Part shown: positions 27,714 through 37,282 of the stretch, piece after piece
Layout of the letters: every line of letters begins with the position of its first letter
How positions within the stretch are numbered: the stretch's first letter is position 1
Assembly: GCF_000482845.1 (NCBI RefSeq)
Contig: NZ_AXWV01000017.1
Location: 1-64,000, forward strand
Source of the DNA: Anaerobiospirillum succiniciproducens DSM 6400
Lineage (GTDB): Bacteria; Pseudomonadota; Gammaproteobacteria; Enterobacterales; Succinivibrionaceae
Reading direction: 5' to 3'
Length of the DNA: 64,000 nucleotides
Position numbers and translations under genes: made by a program
Notes under the pieces: generated by a model
What the model saw: the letters and a program-made list of their open reading frames with translations, nothing else
What the model was told of the DNA's origin: nothing
Database searches by the model: none

Positions 27714-29510
27714 TTAGGCTTTCTTTTTGGAGCTGCGCTTTTTAGTGAGTACTAGGCCAATGTTGTCACCAAAAGTACGTACCTTACACTTATCAAACTT
27801 CATCGCATTAGCAAGACGCTTTGGCTCTGCGATCGCAAAGGCACTCTTAGCATTTTGGCCTAAGAGCATTGGGGCGATATAGCAATAGCACTCATCGACT
27901 AAATCTTGCTCTAGGAACGAAGAGCCTAAATTAGAACCAGCCTCAACCATTGCCACACGAATATCCTTAGAGCCTAAGAAGTCCATGACAGCGTTAAGTG
28001 AAGCATGCTCTTTACCATCAGTACCCAAGGCAAATGGGACTACGAGAATCTTGACACGCTCTGACCACTGCTCGACAACAAAGTTAGCGCCTCGAGCTAT
28101 GACCTTATCTTGATTGATATGCCAGCTGACGCACATCTCCTTGGGAGCAACCTTATTTTTCGCCGCTAAGGCAGATTTTGTAGTCTTTGCCTTTGGCTCG
28201 ATTGAAGCACTCACCTCCACGCGCTTACGATCAGCCTTCTTTGTAGTGGCTGCTTTTCTAGACTTGCTAGCTTTATCTGCAGTAGCCTTTGCTGCAGTGC
28301 TCTTAGTAGCAGATGACTTTGCAGCAATGCTCTTAGTAGCAGTGGCCTTTGTACCACTGCTCTTAGCGGAAGTGGCCTTTGTACTGCTGCTCTTAGCGGA
28401 AGTGGCCTTTGTACTGCTGCTCTTGGCGGCAGCTGCCTTTGTGGCAGTACTCTTAGTGGCAGTACTCTTATCTGCAGTTGTTTTTGATGCTGTGGCCTTA
28501 GCATCAGCGCTCTTAGATGATGAAGCTCCCTTGGCTTTTCGTGACTTAGTGGCGGCACTTGCCTTTGACTCAGTACCATCTCCTGCGGCGCAACACATAC
28601 AATCTGTTGTAGCGTCAGCTTGAGATGAGGTCTGTGCAGCTTTCTTTACTTTGCTAGTGCGTTTTGGAGCAGCATTTGGATCGGCAAAGGACTCATTAGT
28701 GCCTACGACTATGTAGTTCTCACCAGAGGTAAAGATGGCGTATTTGTCTAAATCTTTTAAAGAGTAATTTGGCAAAAGCTGGGCATGGCTATCGATAATT
28801 ACCTTGATTGGCTGGGTAATTAAAGTAGTATCCAAACCAGTTAAGAGCTTAATTGGTACATCCTCAAGACGCACATTGAGCTTTGGGTTGTCTGAAGTAA
28901 TAGTCTTGTGCGAGGTAATGAGGGCATCTGACCATAATCTTAAACGCTGTACATCCGAACGACAGGCATTATTGGTAATCCACTTAGACTCTCCAGTGGA
29001 TAAAGCTACCTTGCCATCTAAAGACATGCCGTACTTTAAGATAGTAAATGGTCTACCACTCTTAATGGACTTAAAGAAGGCTCGATTGAGCTTAACGCAC
29101 TTTTTAGCGATCTTGCCTGATGCAATCTTGACCTCAATACCAGACTCTTCAAGCATCTTAATGCCACGACCTGAGACCTTTGGGTTTGGATCAGTTGAAC
29201 CAATCACCACACGTGAGATACCGGCATCAATTAGTGCCTTAGCACAAGGTGGAGTGCGGCCATAATGAGAGCATGGCTCTAAAGTCACATATGCAGTAGC
29301 GTTATTGACCTGATAGTCGGCTGCTCTGAGTGCCATAATCTCAGCATGTGGCTGACCTGCACAGTGGTGATAACCCATACCTAGGATCTTACTATCACGA
29401 ACAATGACACAGCCTACAGCAGGATTTGGCGAGGTAGTGAAGCGCCCCTTTTGCGCTTCAGCTAAAGCCATTTCTAAGTAATACTCATCACTATGCTTTT
29501 GCTTACCCAT
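27714..29510 (-). CDS. ribD: Bifunctional riboflavin deaminase-reductase RibD with histone-H1-like insert
   Basis: Deaminates and then reduces the pyrimidine intermediate of riboflavin synthesis. The deaminase domain (1-145) has its zinc ligands in PHAEIMALRAAD (H55, E57) and EPCSHYGRTPPC (C80, C89). The reductase domain starts at PFTILKYGMSLDGK (about 154) and ends with the conserved VEAGSNLGSSFLEQDLVDE and IAPMLLG. Between them, at about 281-455, sits a Lys/Ala/Ser/Thr stretch with a CMCC cluster (304-307) and repeated TKATSAKSSS units, like the tail of histone H1. E. coli RibD has 367 residues and no insert; this one has 598. The ATG at 29510 has GGAG 7 nt upstream. The frame is unbroken. 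Confidence 0.93.
   Translation of the reverse strand: MGKQKHSDEYYLEMALAEAQKGRFTTSPNPAVGCVIVRDSKILGMGYHHCAGQPHAEIMALRAADYQVNNATAYVTLEPCSHYGRTPPCAKALIDAGISRVVIGSTDPNPKVSGRGIKMLEESGIEVKIASGKIAKKCVKLNRAFFKSIKSGRPFTILKYGMSLDGKVALSTGESKWITNNACRSDVQRLRLWSDALITSHKTITSDNPKLNVRLEDVPIKLLTGLDTTLITQPIKVIIDSHAQLLPNYSLKDLDKYAIFTSGENYIVVGTNESFADPNAAPKRTSKVKKAAQTSSQADATTDCMCCAAGDGTESKASAATKSRKAKGASSSKSADAKATASKTTADKSTATKSTATKAAAAKSSSTKATSAKSSSTKATSAKSSGTKATATKSIAAKSSATKSTAAKATADKASKSRKAATTKKADRKRVEVSASIEPKAKTTKSALAAKNKVAPKEMCVSWHINQDKVIARGANFVVEQWSERVKILVVPFALGTDGKEHASLNAVMDFLGSKDIRVAMVEAGSNLGSSFLEQDLVDECYCYIAPMLLGQNAKSAFAIAEPKRLANAMKFDKCKVRTFGDNIGLVLTKKRSSKKKA
28155..28574 (-). repeat. Low-complexity repeat DNA encoding the RibD insert
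   Basis: Degenerate repeats of 15-30 nt within ribD. The clearest are near-identical 30-nt units encoding the decapeptide TKATSAKSSS around 28340-28430. They encode codons 313-452. Confidence 0.85.
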
Positions 29511-29842
29511 AGCGAAACTCCAAAGCCGATTTGCCACACACCCAGGTATTTTTAGTACCCATAAAAAAACAAAGAGCCACATCTTTAAGCATGTTGCCTT
29601 CAGATGCAGCTCACATTGAACCTAAAGCTTATTTAGGTTTATCGATCTTGCATTTGCAGCATTAAATCTTAGTATGTGTGATTTTACACAACCTAAAAGA
29701 AAGTATGCTACACAAATGCCAATAGTGTTAAACAACTACAAAAAAGTCTACATAAACTTGCACCCTTGGTGCATCTGTAACTTATCAAAAGCCATAAAAC
29801 ATGGCTAATGGCAGTTGTTACTTACAAAGATCGTAATTTAAA
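29511..29842. other. Spacer between glyA and ribD
   Basis: 332 nt without a gene. A hairpin of 8 bp (AACCTAAA / TTTAGGTT, 29619-29639) lies about 110 nt before ribD; its role is unknown. No FMN riboswitch core recognised. Confidence 0.5.
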
Positions 29843-31102
29843 TTAGTCGGCGTATACAGGGAACTTAGCGCATAAGGCCTGAACCTTAGCACGAGCAGCC
29901 TCAATTACGCTCTCATCCTTGTAGTTATCTAAAACATCACACATGATGTTAGCTAACTCGCGAACCTCAGCCTCCTTGAAACCACGACGGGTGCAAGCTG
30001 GAGTACCGATACGCAGACCAGAAGTAACAAATGGGCTACGTGGATCGCCAGGAACTGAGTTCTTGTTGACGGTGATGTTAGCTGCGCCTAAAGCTGCCTC
30101 AGCATCCTTACCAGTCATCTCAAGACCGATGAAGTCTAATAAGAATAAGTGGTTCTGAGTGCCGCCGGATACAACCTTGTAACCACGCTGCATAACAACT
30201 TCGCACATTGCCTTAGCGTTAGCTACTACCTGCTTTTGGTACTCAACGAACCAAGGCTCCATAGCCTCCTTGAATAAAACAGCCTTAGCAGCGATAACGT
30301 GCATTAAAGGACCGCCCTGTGAACCAGGGAAGATGGCAGAGTTCAGACGCTTGTAGATGTTCTCGTCGTGGCAGTTAGATAAGATAAGACCAGAACGTGG
30401 GCCACCTAAGGTCTTGTGGGTGGTGGTGGTAACTACGTGGGCGTGGTCGATTGGAGATGGGTATATGCCAGCAGCTACTAAGCCTGCTACGTGAGCCATA
30501 TCAACGAGCAGATATGCGCCAACCTCGTCAGCGATCTCACGCATCTTCTTCCAATCAACGATGCCTGAGTAAGCAGAGAAGCCAGCTACTACAACCTTTG
30601 GCTTGCACTCAAGAGCCATCTTACGGATGTTCTCGTAGTCAAGCTCACCTGCCTCGTTTACTTCGTATTGAACAGAGTTGTAAACCTTACCAGAGAAGCT
30701 TACAGATGCACCGTGGGTTAAGTGACCGCCGGAGGCTAAGGATAAACCTAAGATAGTGTCACCTGGATTGCACAGAGCCATGTAGGCTGCACAGTTAGCC
30801 TGGGAACCAGCGTGTGGCTGTACGTTTGCGTATTCGCACTTGAACAGCTTGCAAGCACGCTCGATTGCTAAGCTCTCAATAACGTCTACGTACTCACAAC
30901 CACCATAGTAACGCTTGCCAGGGTAACCCTCAGCATACTTGTTGGTCATTTGAGAACCCTGAGCTTCCATTACGCAACGGCTAGCGTAGTTCTCAGAAGC
31001 GATAAGCTCAATATGATCTTCCTGACGACGATCTTCTGCATCCATTGCAGCAAAAAGTTCTGGATCGTATTGGGCGATAGACTTGGAATTATTGATCATC
31101 AT
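29843..31102 (-). CDS. glyA: Serine hydroxymethyltransferase
   Basis: PLP enzyme interconverting serine and glycine while charging tetrahydrofolate with a one-carbon unit. Family blocks: [39 protein letters not shown], the PLP-lysine segment [15 protein letters not shown], and [17 protein letters not shown]. At 419 residues it is full length. Two adjacent ATG codons begin the frame (31102 and 31099) and neither has a strong ribosome site, so the exact start is uncertain by one residue. A very long spacer lies upstream. Confidence 0.98.
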   Translation of the reverse strand: MMINNSKSIAQYDPELFAAMDAEDRRQEDHIELIASENYASRCVMEAQGSQMTNKYAEGYPGKRYYGGCEYVDVIESLAIERACKLFKCEYANVQPHAGSQANCAAYMALCNPGDTILGLSLASGGHLTHGASVSFSGKVYNSVQYEVNEAGELDYENIRKMALECKPKVVVAGFSAYSGIVDWKKMREIADEVGAYLLVDMAHVAGLVAAGIYPSPIDHAHVVTTTTHKTLGGPRSGLILSNCHDENIYKRLNSAIFPGSQGGPLMHVIAAKAVLFKEAMEPWFVEYQKQVVANAKAMCEVVMQRGYKVVSGGTQNHLFLLDFIGLEMTGKDAEAALGAANITVNKNSVPGDPRSPFVTSGLRIGTPACTRRGFKEAEVRELANIMCDVLDNYKDESVIEAARAKVQALCAKFPVYAD

Positions 31103-32760
31103 ATGCGTGATTACTGTCCGCTACAGCGCCATGTACACAACACTGCAACGAGGACTTCTCCTGATAAAGCGTCAGGCAACTTTCAAATGCAGCTAGTAAA
31201 CTTCGCCACATCCTCAGTCGCGCCAAACTGCGATGCAAAAGCATCACAATAACCAACAAGTGCAAGACAATCGTGCGATTGTCTTTAATAAAGGTCACTA
31301 AAACATCTTTAGGACTCTTTGCCCAAACCATTCACCATTGCATGAAGTAAACAACTATGCCATGCAAAAAGGTATCGTTTAACAGTTATCGCTACTCAAA
31401 GAGTAGCCATTTTTTTGAGAAATACCGCTACATTCACCAATTAATGGCGCTTTATACAAGCTAATGCATCAAGGGTGAATAATGGATGAGAATGGGTTCG
31501 GCGAAAAACCCTAAGTTAATGACAGGGAGATGTTCGACTGTGATACATCTGCAGCGCTGACTGGGCTTCAGATGACCTGACGAACGGAACGACGCAAATT
31601 TTAACACAAACATGCCAAATGATAAGCAGATCTCATTGTCATGGCGCTAAAAAATTACAACTTCACTTTTAACATCCTCAACAAACCTTTATAAGTCCTC
31701 AACATGCTGAAAATGCCCCAATATTCAGCACAAAGATTTTACAGCTGATTCAACTATTATCAGCAAAATGCAGAAACTTCTCTAAGGCAGGATCACTCTA
31801 GATAATATCAAGATCAACATGAAGCTCTTTAGACCATAGACTTTCACTCTATGGCTATGGACATGCCTAAACCAAAGCAGTGTATACACCTTATGCGTAT
31901 GCCTCTAATCTCAGGCATAAAGTTTTACTCGAAACTTCGTCATGGCAAGAGGCATTGGTAAGTATGTTTGAAGAGCATTACTTGTATAAAAGCTTAGGAA
32001 CACAAGCAATACGTCCATGAAATAAATTTACATACACTTTTTACACTTTTCGTTGTACATAATTTAAAAGAGGGCTTAGAGTAGAGCCCCTCTTTGCATC
32101 TAAAAGTGAGCTAAGTTGCCTACTTTTTGACTAAAAAGGTGAAAAAGAGTAACAAATCAAGTGATTTTTTACAGATTTGACGCTTTTAGCTTTATTTGTG
32201 CACTTGTTCACAAGTCTTTTACGAGATTGTGCACTTTTGCCCTCTCATTAGGTCAAATAGACAATTATGCTCTCTGGCACTGAAAATTTGTAACATAGTG
32301 TCTACAAGCATAAACACTGTATTTAACTAATCCAGGATAGATATTGTCACGTACAACTTACTACGAGTAAGTACTACAAACAGGCTCAACAACGGCTTTA
32401 ATCAAGACTCTTAACTATGTCTTAAGCCTTGTAATCTTTAGGTGCCATAATCCTACAAATGCAGCTCTAACTTTAGTTATGTGCACCAATGCATTTGTTT
32501 TAGGTGCTTAAAATGGCTTTTCACCTATCAGCATCATCTCAAGATACGCTGATAGTAAACAATGATCCTTATGGATACAGTAATTTTACTCATCGATTGT
32601 AAGGTCAATGCCACAGCACTCTAGTGTTATATCTGACTGGTTTTAGTAGCAAAAGCTGCACGCTGAATTCGACTTAAAAACGCTTAAAAAGTTTTAAACA
32701 GTGAAATAAATGCGCGGTTTTTGGTAAAATTGTAAAAATTTTGTTTGTTGGAGACGTACT
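31103..32760. other. Long gene-free region between glyA and aroQ
   Basis: 1658 nt with no credible coding frame on either strand. It must carry the glyA (minus) and aroQ (plus) promoters. I see a small hairpin near 31496-31513 (GGGTT / AACCC) in the likely glyA leader and a terminator-like hairpin at 32068-32095 on the plus strand with no gene before it. A folded transcript in this region is possible, but I recognise no known RNA family. Confidence 0.5.
32064..32095 (+). terminator. Terminator-like hairpin without an upstream gene
   Basis: AAAGAGG-GCT pairs with AGC-CCCTCTTT around an 8-nt loop. The nearest upstream plus-strand gene is far away, so it may end a non-coding transcript or be fortuitous. 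Confidence 0.4.
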
Positions 32761-33213
32761 TTGAGCAAATACAAAGTATTGGTTATCAACGGGCCAAATC
32801 TAAACTTCTTGGGCATCCGTGAGCCTAAGGTTTACGGTAAAGAGACCCTTGAGGATCTTATTAATAAGCTGCGTAAGCAAGCTTGTGAGCTTGGCATTGA
32901 GCTTGAGGACTTTCAATCTAATAGCGAAGGTGCCTTAGTTGATAGGATTCAACAAGCCTACGGTAAAGTAGACTTTATCTTAATTAACGCTGGAGCCTAC
33001 ACTCATACATCTGTAGCTCTGTTAGATGCACTAAGTTCGGTAGATACGCCGTTCATTGAGATTCATATCTCTAATGTGCATGCGCGTGAAGAGTTTAGAC
33101 ACCACTCCTACTTATCAGCCAAAGCTGTTGGCGTGATTGTAGGCTTTGGTTTAAACGGTTACTCATATGCCCTAGAACAGGCTTATCACCTACTAGAGGC
33201 ATCAAAAAGCTAA
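32761..33213 (+). CDS. aroQ: 3-dehydroquinate dehydratase, type II
   Basis: Removes water from 3-dehydroquinate in the shikimate pathway; dodecameric type II enzyme. The signatures are [18 protein letters not shown] with the catalytic Tyr, [33 protein letters not shown], and [27 protein letters not shown] with the catalytic His. The start is TTG, with GGAG 7 nt upstream. At 150 residues it is standard. It precedes accB and accC in the same direction, as in Haemophilus and Pseudomonas, but 680 nt separates them. Confidence 0.96.
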   Translation: MSKYKVLVINGPNLNFLGIREPKVYGKETLEDLINKLRKQACELGIELEDFQSNSEGALVDRIQQAYGKVDFILINAGAYTHTSVALLDALSSVDTPFIEIHISNVHAREEFRHHSYLSAKAVGVIVGFGLNGYSYALEQAYHLLEASKS

Positions 33214-33892
33214 AGCAGCTTTGCATCTCGTTACGAGATGGACTAAGTAGGATCTCAAAGAGATGCTACTTTACGACCGACATGAGCTTTGATAATGAGA
33301 TTAGCGCAAGCTTACTTTGAGCTTAAATCACATTTTTACAATCCATCATCATAAGCACTAAAAGCTTTGGGAACTTTACCCTTAGTCTACAGGTCATAGA
33401 ATAATCGCTTTTGATTAGCTACTCATTAAGCACCTAGCTTGTTTGTGTTAAATAGCTTAGTGAGTACAAAACAGCATCGTATCTTCAGATACGCACAGTA
33501 TCTGCTTAAGTACTAAGCTGTTGTATGAATATTGCGCTTTACGTTGTACGCATCAGGTTGCTGTTGCGCTGTAATGCATCGCTAGTTTTTAAGTTTTTGC
33601 ACCAAACAAGTAGTTAAAAGTGCCCTTAAACAAGGTGCTTTAGCTACATGCATAAAAAAAGCAGCTCTAGTTTAAAAACTGAACTTTTTTATGCTCAGCC
33701 ACTTAATTTTAATTGCACATCTAATCGTGCTTTACAGGTGGCTAAGTTGCATCAACTGTTTTTCACAGCAGTTCTGCACCTTCTTTAAATATCAGTGTCG
33801 CTTACGTAGCTTCACTAGAAGAAGAACCTTAATGATTTAATTTGGTCTTTAGGTTAGTTGCAGTTCACTGCGCGTTTAAATTGGGAATCTAC
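33214..33892. other. Spacer between aroQ and accB
   Basis: 679 nt without a gene. Two hairpins follow aroQ: CATCTCG / CGAGATG (33224-33240) and AGTAG-ATCTC / GAGAT-CTACT (33246-33270, then TTT). The second may terminate aroQ. The rest presumably carries the accB promoter and leader; fab/acc leaders are often regulated, but I recognise no specific element. Confidence 0.5.
33246..33273 (+). terminator. Probable terminator after aroQ
   Basis: Ten paired bases with a G-G mismatch, 3-nt loop, followed by only three T residues. It lies 33 nt after the stop. Confidence 0.5.
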
Positions 33893-34384
33893 ATGCAAAT
33901 TGACATTCACAAGATCGCTAAATTGATTGATCTGGTATCCAACTCCGATGTTGCAGAAATCAATTTAAAGCAAGGTGAGGAAGAGCTCCGCATTTCTCGC
34001 CAGTCTACTGTGGTTGCACCTGCCGTACAAACCGTAGTTGCTGCTCCTGCACCTGTTGCTGCCGCCCCAGCTGTTGCAGCTGCTCCTGCCGCCGCACCAG
34101 CTCCAGCTGCTGCCCCTGCAGCCGTAGCCGCACCTGCTGCTGTCGATGATTCCAAGGTCATGCGTTCTACCATGGTCGGTACCTTCTACCGTGCTGCATC
34201 CCCTACCTCCGAGCCATTTGTTGAGGTTGGTGACACCGTTAAGGAAGGCCAGACTCTGTGCATCGTTGAAGCCATGAAGATGATCAACCAGATCCCTGCT
34301 GACCGCTCCGGCGTTATCAAGAAGATCCTGGTTGACAACGGCTCCACCGTTGAGTTCGACCAGCCAATTTTCGAGTTTGAATAA
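33893..34384 (+). CDS. accB: Biotin carboxyl carrier protein of acetyl-CoA carboxylase
   Basis: Carries biotin between the carboxylase and transferase subunits in the first step of fatty-acid synthesis. The N-terminus ([22 protein letters not shown]) matches the family. An Ala/Pro/Val-rich flexible linker follows (about 45-85). The C-terminal biotinyl domain has the EAMKM motif, with the biotinylated lysine at residue 129. The ATG at 33893 has GGGA 8 nt upstream and gives 163 residues; the longer frame upstream is not conserved. accC follows, 241 nt downstream. Confidence 0.97.
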   Translation: MQIDIHKIAKLIDLVSNSDVAEINLKQGEEELRISRQSTVVAPAVQTVVAAPAPVAAAPAVAAAPAAAPAPAAAPAAVAAPAAVDDSKVMRSTMVGTFYRAASPTSEPFVEVGDTVKEGQTLCIVEAMKMINQIPADRSGVIKKILVDNGSTVEFDQPIFEFE

Positions 34385-34625
34385 GACTCAACATCATCCT
34401 GATTAACTTGCTCGAAGCTAAGGGGAGTATTTCCCTTAGCTTATAGAAAACACTTGAGCAAGCTAAGCCTGTCAAATAAGCACAAGTCTTACGACAACAC
34501 TATCAAGTACCAAGACTATCGGACGTTTGTAAACATAAGTTATCAGTTTGTTTGCTGATACTTACGTGGCTAGTAATTGATAGCTTAATAGGCAGGAAAG
34601 AGTTCACAACCGGGACATTAACAGA

Positions 34626-35990
34626 ATGCAAATTGAAAAGGTGCTCATTGCCAACCGTGGCGAAATTGCTTTACGTGTTTTACGTGCATGCCGTCAGCTT
34701 GGCCTCAAGACTGTTGCAGTGCACTCAAGCGCTGACCGCGATCTGATGCACGTCAAGCTTGCAGATGAAACTATTTGTATCGGTCCTGCTGCAGCTAAGG
34801 ATTCTTATTTAAATATCCCTACCATCATTGCAGCTGCTGAAGCCACTGGCGCTTCTGCAATTCACCCAGGATACGGTTTCTTATCTGAGAATGCCGACTT
34901 TGCCGAAATGGTTGAAAAGTCAGGCTTTATTTTCATCGGCCCTAGCGCTGACACCATTCGCCTGTTAGGTGACAAGGTATCAGCTAAAAGAGCAATGCAA
35001 AAGGCTGGTGTTCCATGCGTTCCAGGCTCAGAAGGAGCTTTAGGCGATGACATGGAAGAGAACAAGAAGATCGCCGCTAAGATTGGTTACCCAATCATCA
35101 TTAAAGCCGCAGGTGGCGGTGGCGGTCGCGGTATGCGTGTAGTACGCAAGGAAGAAGAACTTGAAGAATCCATCAGCCTGACTCGTCGTGAGGCCGACAT
35201 GTTCTTCAACAACCCTGCCGTTTACATGGAGAAGTTCCTTGAGAACCCTCGTCACATCGAGTTCCAGGTAATCTCTGACGGTCGTGGTAATGCTTGCTAT
35301 TTAGGTGAGCGTGATTGCTCCATGCAGCGCCGCAATCAGAAGGTTTTAGAAGAGGCTCCAGCTCCTTTCATTACTCAAAAGGAACGTGAAACCATCGGTA
35401 TGTCATGCGTTAAGGCATGTATCGATATTGGCTATCGCGGTGCTGGTACTTTCGAGTTCTTATATGAAAACGGCCAGTTCTTCTTTATTGAAGTTAACAC
35501 CCGTATTCAGGTAGAACACCCGATCACTGAAATGATCACCGGTATCGACTTAGTTCGAGAGATGATTTCTGTTTGTGCTGGCGAGAACTTATCTTTCAGC
35601 CAAAAGGATATCAAGCTGCGTGGCCACGCTTTTGAGTGCCGTATCAATGCTGAAGACCCAAGAACCTTCATGCCATGCCCAGGCCTCATTAAGCGTCTGC
35701 ACATCCCAGGTGGTCCAGGCGTACGTTGGGATTCTCACATTTATGAGAACTATACCGTACCACCTCACTACGATTCACTCGTAGGTAAGCTCATCGTTCA
35801 CGATGACACCCGTGAGCTTGCAATGGCTCGTGCCCGTGAGGCTCTTGATGAGATGGTTATCGACGGTATTCGTACCAACATCCCACTACACAAAGAGTTA
35901 CTCAATGATGAGAACGAGATGAAGGGTGGCGTATCCATCCACTATCTCGAAGAGAAGCTCGAAGCTGACGCTGCTAACGCAAAGAAGTAG
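34626..35990 (+). CDS. accC: Biotin carboxylase subunit of acetyl-CoA carboxylase
   Basis: ATP-grasp enzyme that carboxylates biotin on AccB using bicarbonate. It starts with the family block [22 protein letters not shown]. The glycine-rich ATP loop [14 protein letters not shown] lies near 160. The substrate and metal segment [22 protein letters not shown] follows near 290. The C-terminal barrel contains [12 protein letters not shown]. At 454 residues it is standard. The start has a GGGA element 11 nt upstream, weak but in the right place. Together with accB it forms an accBC unit ending at a strong terminator. Confidence 0.98.
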   Translation: MQIEKVLIANRGEIALRVLRACRQLGLKTVAVHSSADRDLMHVKLADETICIGPAAAKDSYLNIPTIIAAAEATGASAIHPGYGFLSENADFAEMVEKSGFIFIGPSADTIRLLGDKVSAKRAMQKAGVPCVPGSEGALGDDMEENKKIAAKIGYPIIIKAAGGGGGRGMRVVRKEEELEESISLTRREADMFFNNPAVYMEKFLENPRHIEFQVISDGRGNACYLGERDCSMQRRNQKVLEEAPAPFITQKERETIGMSCVKACIDIGYRGAGTFEFLYENGQFFFIEVNTRIQVEHPITEMITGIDLVREMISVCAGENLSFSQKDIKLRGHAFECRINAEDPRTFMPCPGLIKRLHIPGGPGVRWDSHIYENYTVPPHYDSLVGKLIVHDDTRELAMARAREALDEMVIDGIRTNIPLHKELLNDENEMKGGVSIHYLEEKLEADAANAKK

Positions 35991-36020
35991 TCTTAGCTTA
36001 AGATTTCAATCATCCAAGAA

Positions 36021-36044
36021 AAGCGCCGTTCCGGCGCTTTTTTT
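36021..36044 (+). terminator. Rho-independent terminator of accC
   Basis: AGCGCCG / CGGCGCT stem with a 3-nt loop and seven T residues. It lies 30 nt after the stop. Confidence 0.93.
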
Positions 36045-36105
36045 GTTTTAGCCAGTAACTTAAAAATAAAAAACTCTACTTGCAAACAATTTAGTGAGAA
36101 TACCT

Positions 36106-36647
36106 ATGGCTGAAGAAATATACCCAACATGGCTTGAAGGTCATATTAAGCGCTATGAACACAAACGTTTGCCTACTGTCACCTTGTGTTCATCAAGTGG
36201 TAATGACCTACTTGAGGTCTACTACTATGGCGATATGTTTCAAGTAAAAGGTGAAAGTCAGCCATATATTGGAGCTACTGATACTGCTCCGTTGCTAATC
36301 GTAGCTAAAGATAGCAGATCTGATGAGGAATTTGTTGTTTTCGACGAAGGCAAACATGGCTATAACAGCATGGTGTGTGAGTCTTTTGATGCAACACAAA
36401 TGTCCAAACGAAAACTTACCCGCCTCGATATACCAGCTTCTAAGCTAGTGATTGAGTTGGGCTACAGCATTGACTATGAGGACGAAAAGGAATATTCGAT
36501 GTAGATGAGAACGATAAGGTCGAACTAGTCAACGGCGATCTTATATCGTGGGAGCAGCTAAAACGAGATGGTATCGACTACATAGCTCTATTCTATGTGA
36601 ATGAGTCAGGTAAGCTAATTCAGTTTGTTGATATAGAGCTTGCATAA
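36106..36647 (+). pseudogene. Unknown protein gene with an apparent single-base frameshift
   Basis: The first frame runs from ATG 36106 to a stop at 36504 (133 residues, acidic, no known domain). The following frame, open to 36647, has no start codon of its own but reads on smoothly as an acidic protein (GIFDVDENDKVELVNGDLI to FVDIELA). Adding one A in the run near 36486 would join the two into a 181-residue chain. So this is a frameshifted gene, a sequencing slip or, less likely, programmed slippage. I do not recognise the family. The composition and pairing with the next gene recall orphan immunity proteins, which is a guess. Confidence 0.55.
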
Positions 36648-36720
36648 GCACGGCACATTATTGATTTAGCAGATAGCCCATAGCAGAAGCTTAGAGAAAC
36701 CTTATTGACGAGGAATTGTA

Positions 36721-37125
36721 ATGAGTGACCTAATAGCAGCATTATCTAAGGTGCATGACAATTTCATCTTAAGTTATGCCGTAGACTTCCAAGAACATAC
36801 TCTAAAGCTGAAGACTCAAAAGGCTGATGGCCACCAAATACTCCTTACTTTTGCAGGACTATTGGCGCATCACTTTGAGCATGTATCTCAGGACAACATA
36901 CTTTTTGGCATTGATGAAATTAGCGTAGAAGATTTCTTTGCTAACTACCAAGGACTATTAGACAAAACTCTATGCTATGGCTTTCCATGTTGCTGCAGTC
37001 TTGATGAGCTACACACAAGAATGCATACAGAGCACTTAAGAGTATTTGTTATCGACTCATCCTTAGGCCTGAATGGCTTTGTACTGTGCAAATCAATTCA
37101 AATCAGCACGACTGACTGCAAGTAG
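36721..37125 (+). CDS. Unknown small soluble protein
   Basis: 134 residues, no signal peptide or membrane helix. GAGG lies 7 nt before the ATG, so it is probably expressed. Visible features are a mixed alpha/beta pattern, the segment AHHFEHVSQDNILFGIDEI, a Cys-rich CYGFPCCC near residue 85-92 and a C-terminal SSLGLNGFVLCKSIQI. The look is of the small immunity-type proteins that accompany secreted toxins, but there is no toxin gene beside it and I cannot name a family. It follows the frameshifted gene and precedes a strong terminator, so the two may form a short operon. Confidence 0.6.
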   Translation: MSDLIAALSKVHDNFILSYAVDFQEHTLKLKTQKADGHQILLTFAGLLAHHFEHVSQDNILFGIDEISVEDFFANYQGLLDKTLCYGFPCCCSLDELHTRMHTEHLRVFVIDSSLGLNGFVLCKSIQISTTDCK

Positions 37126-37241
37126 CTACACAACAGATAGAGCGCTGCCGCAGATAAAAGGGCATAGGAATAGATATAGATGGGTTAGCCTAGTATCGTT
37201 AGCTTGTAGACTGAAAAGGAGTGTGGGGATGTGGTGTGAAG

Positions 37242-37279
37242 AGCCTAGTACAACACGTGGCGGTACTAGGCTTTTTTTT
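37242..37279 (+). terminator. Rho-independent terminator after the small unknown genes
   Basis: Perfect 10-bp stem AGCCTAGTAC / GTACTAGGCT with an 11-nt loop and a run of about eight T. It lies just before the convergent membrane coiled-coil gene. Confidence 0.92.
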
Positions 37280-37282
37280 GTA

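Noticed and set aside
28114-28623. A 169-residue plus-strand open frame opposite ribD
   Set aside because: It is the complement of the RibD repeat insert; its Val/Ala/Leu-rich sequence arises from the repeated Lys/Ala/Ser/Thr codons and has no ribosome site.
26387-29842. FMN riboswitch upstream of ribD or ribE
   Set aside because: The characteristic conserved core was not found on the minus strand in either spacer.
31390-31620. Riboswitch in the glyA leader
   Set aside because: There are small hairpins, but they do not match the ZTP, THF or glycine riboswitch cores as I know them.
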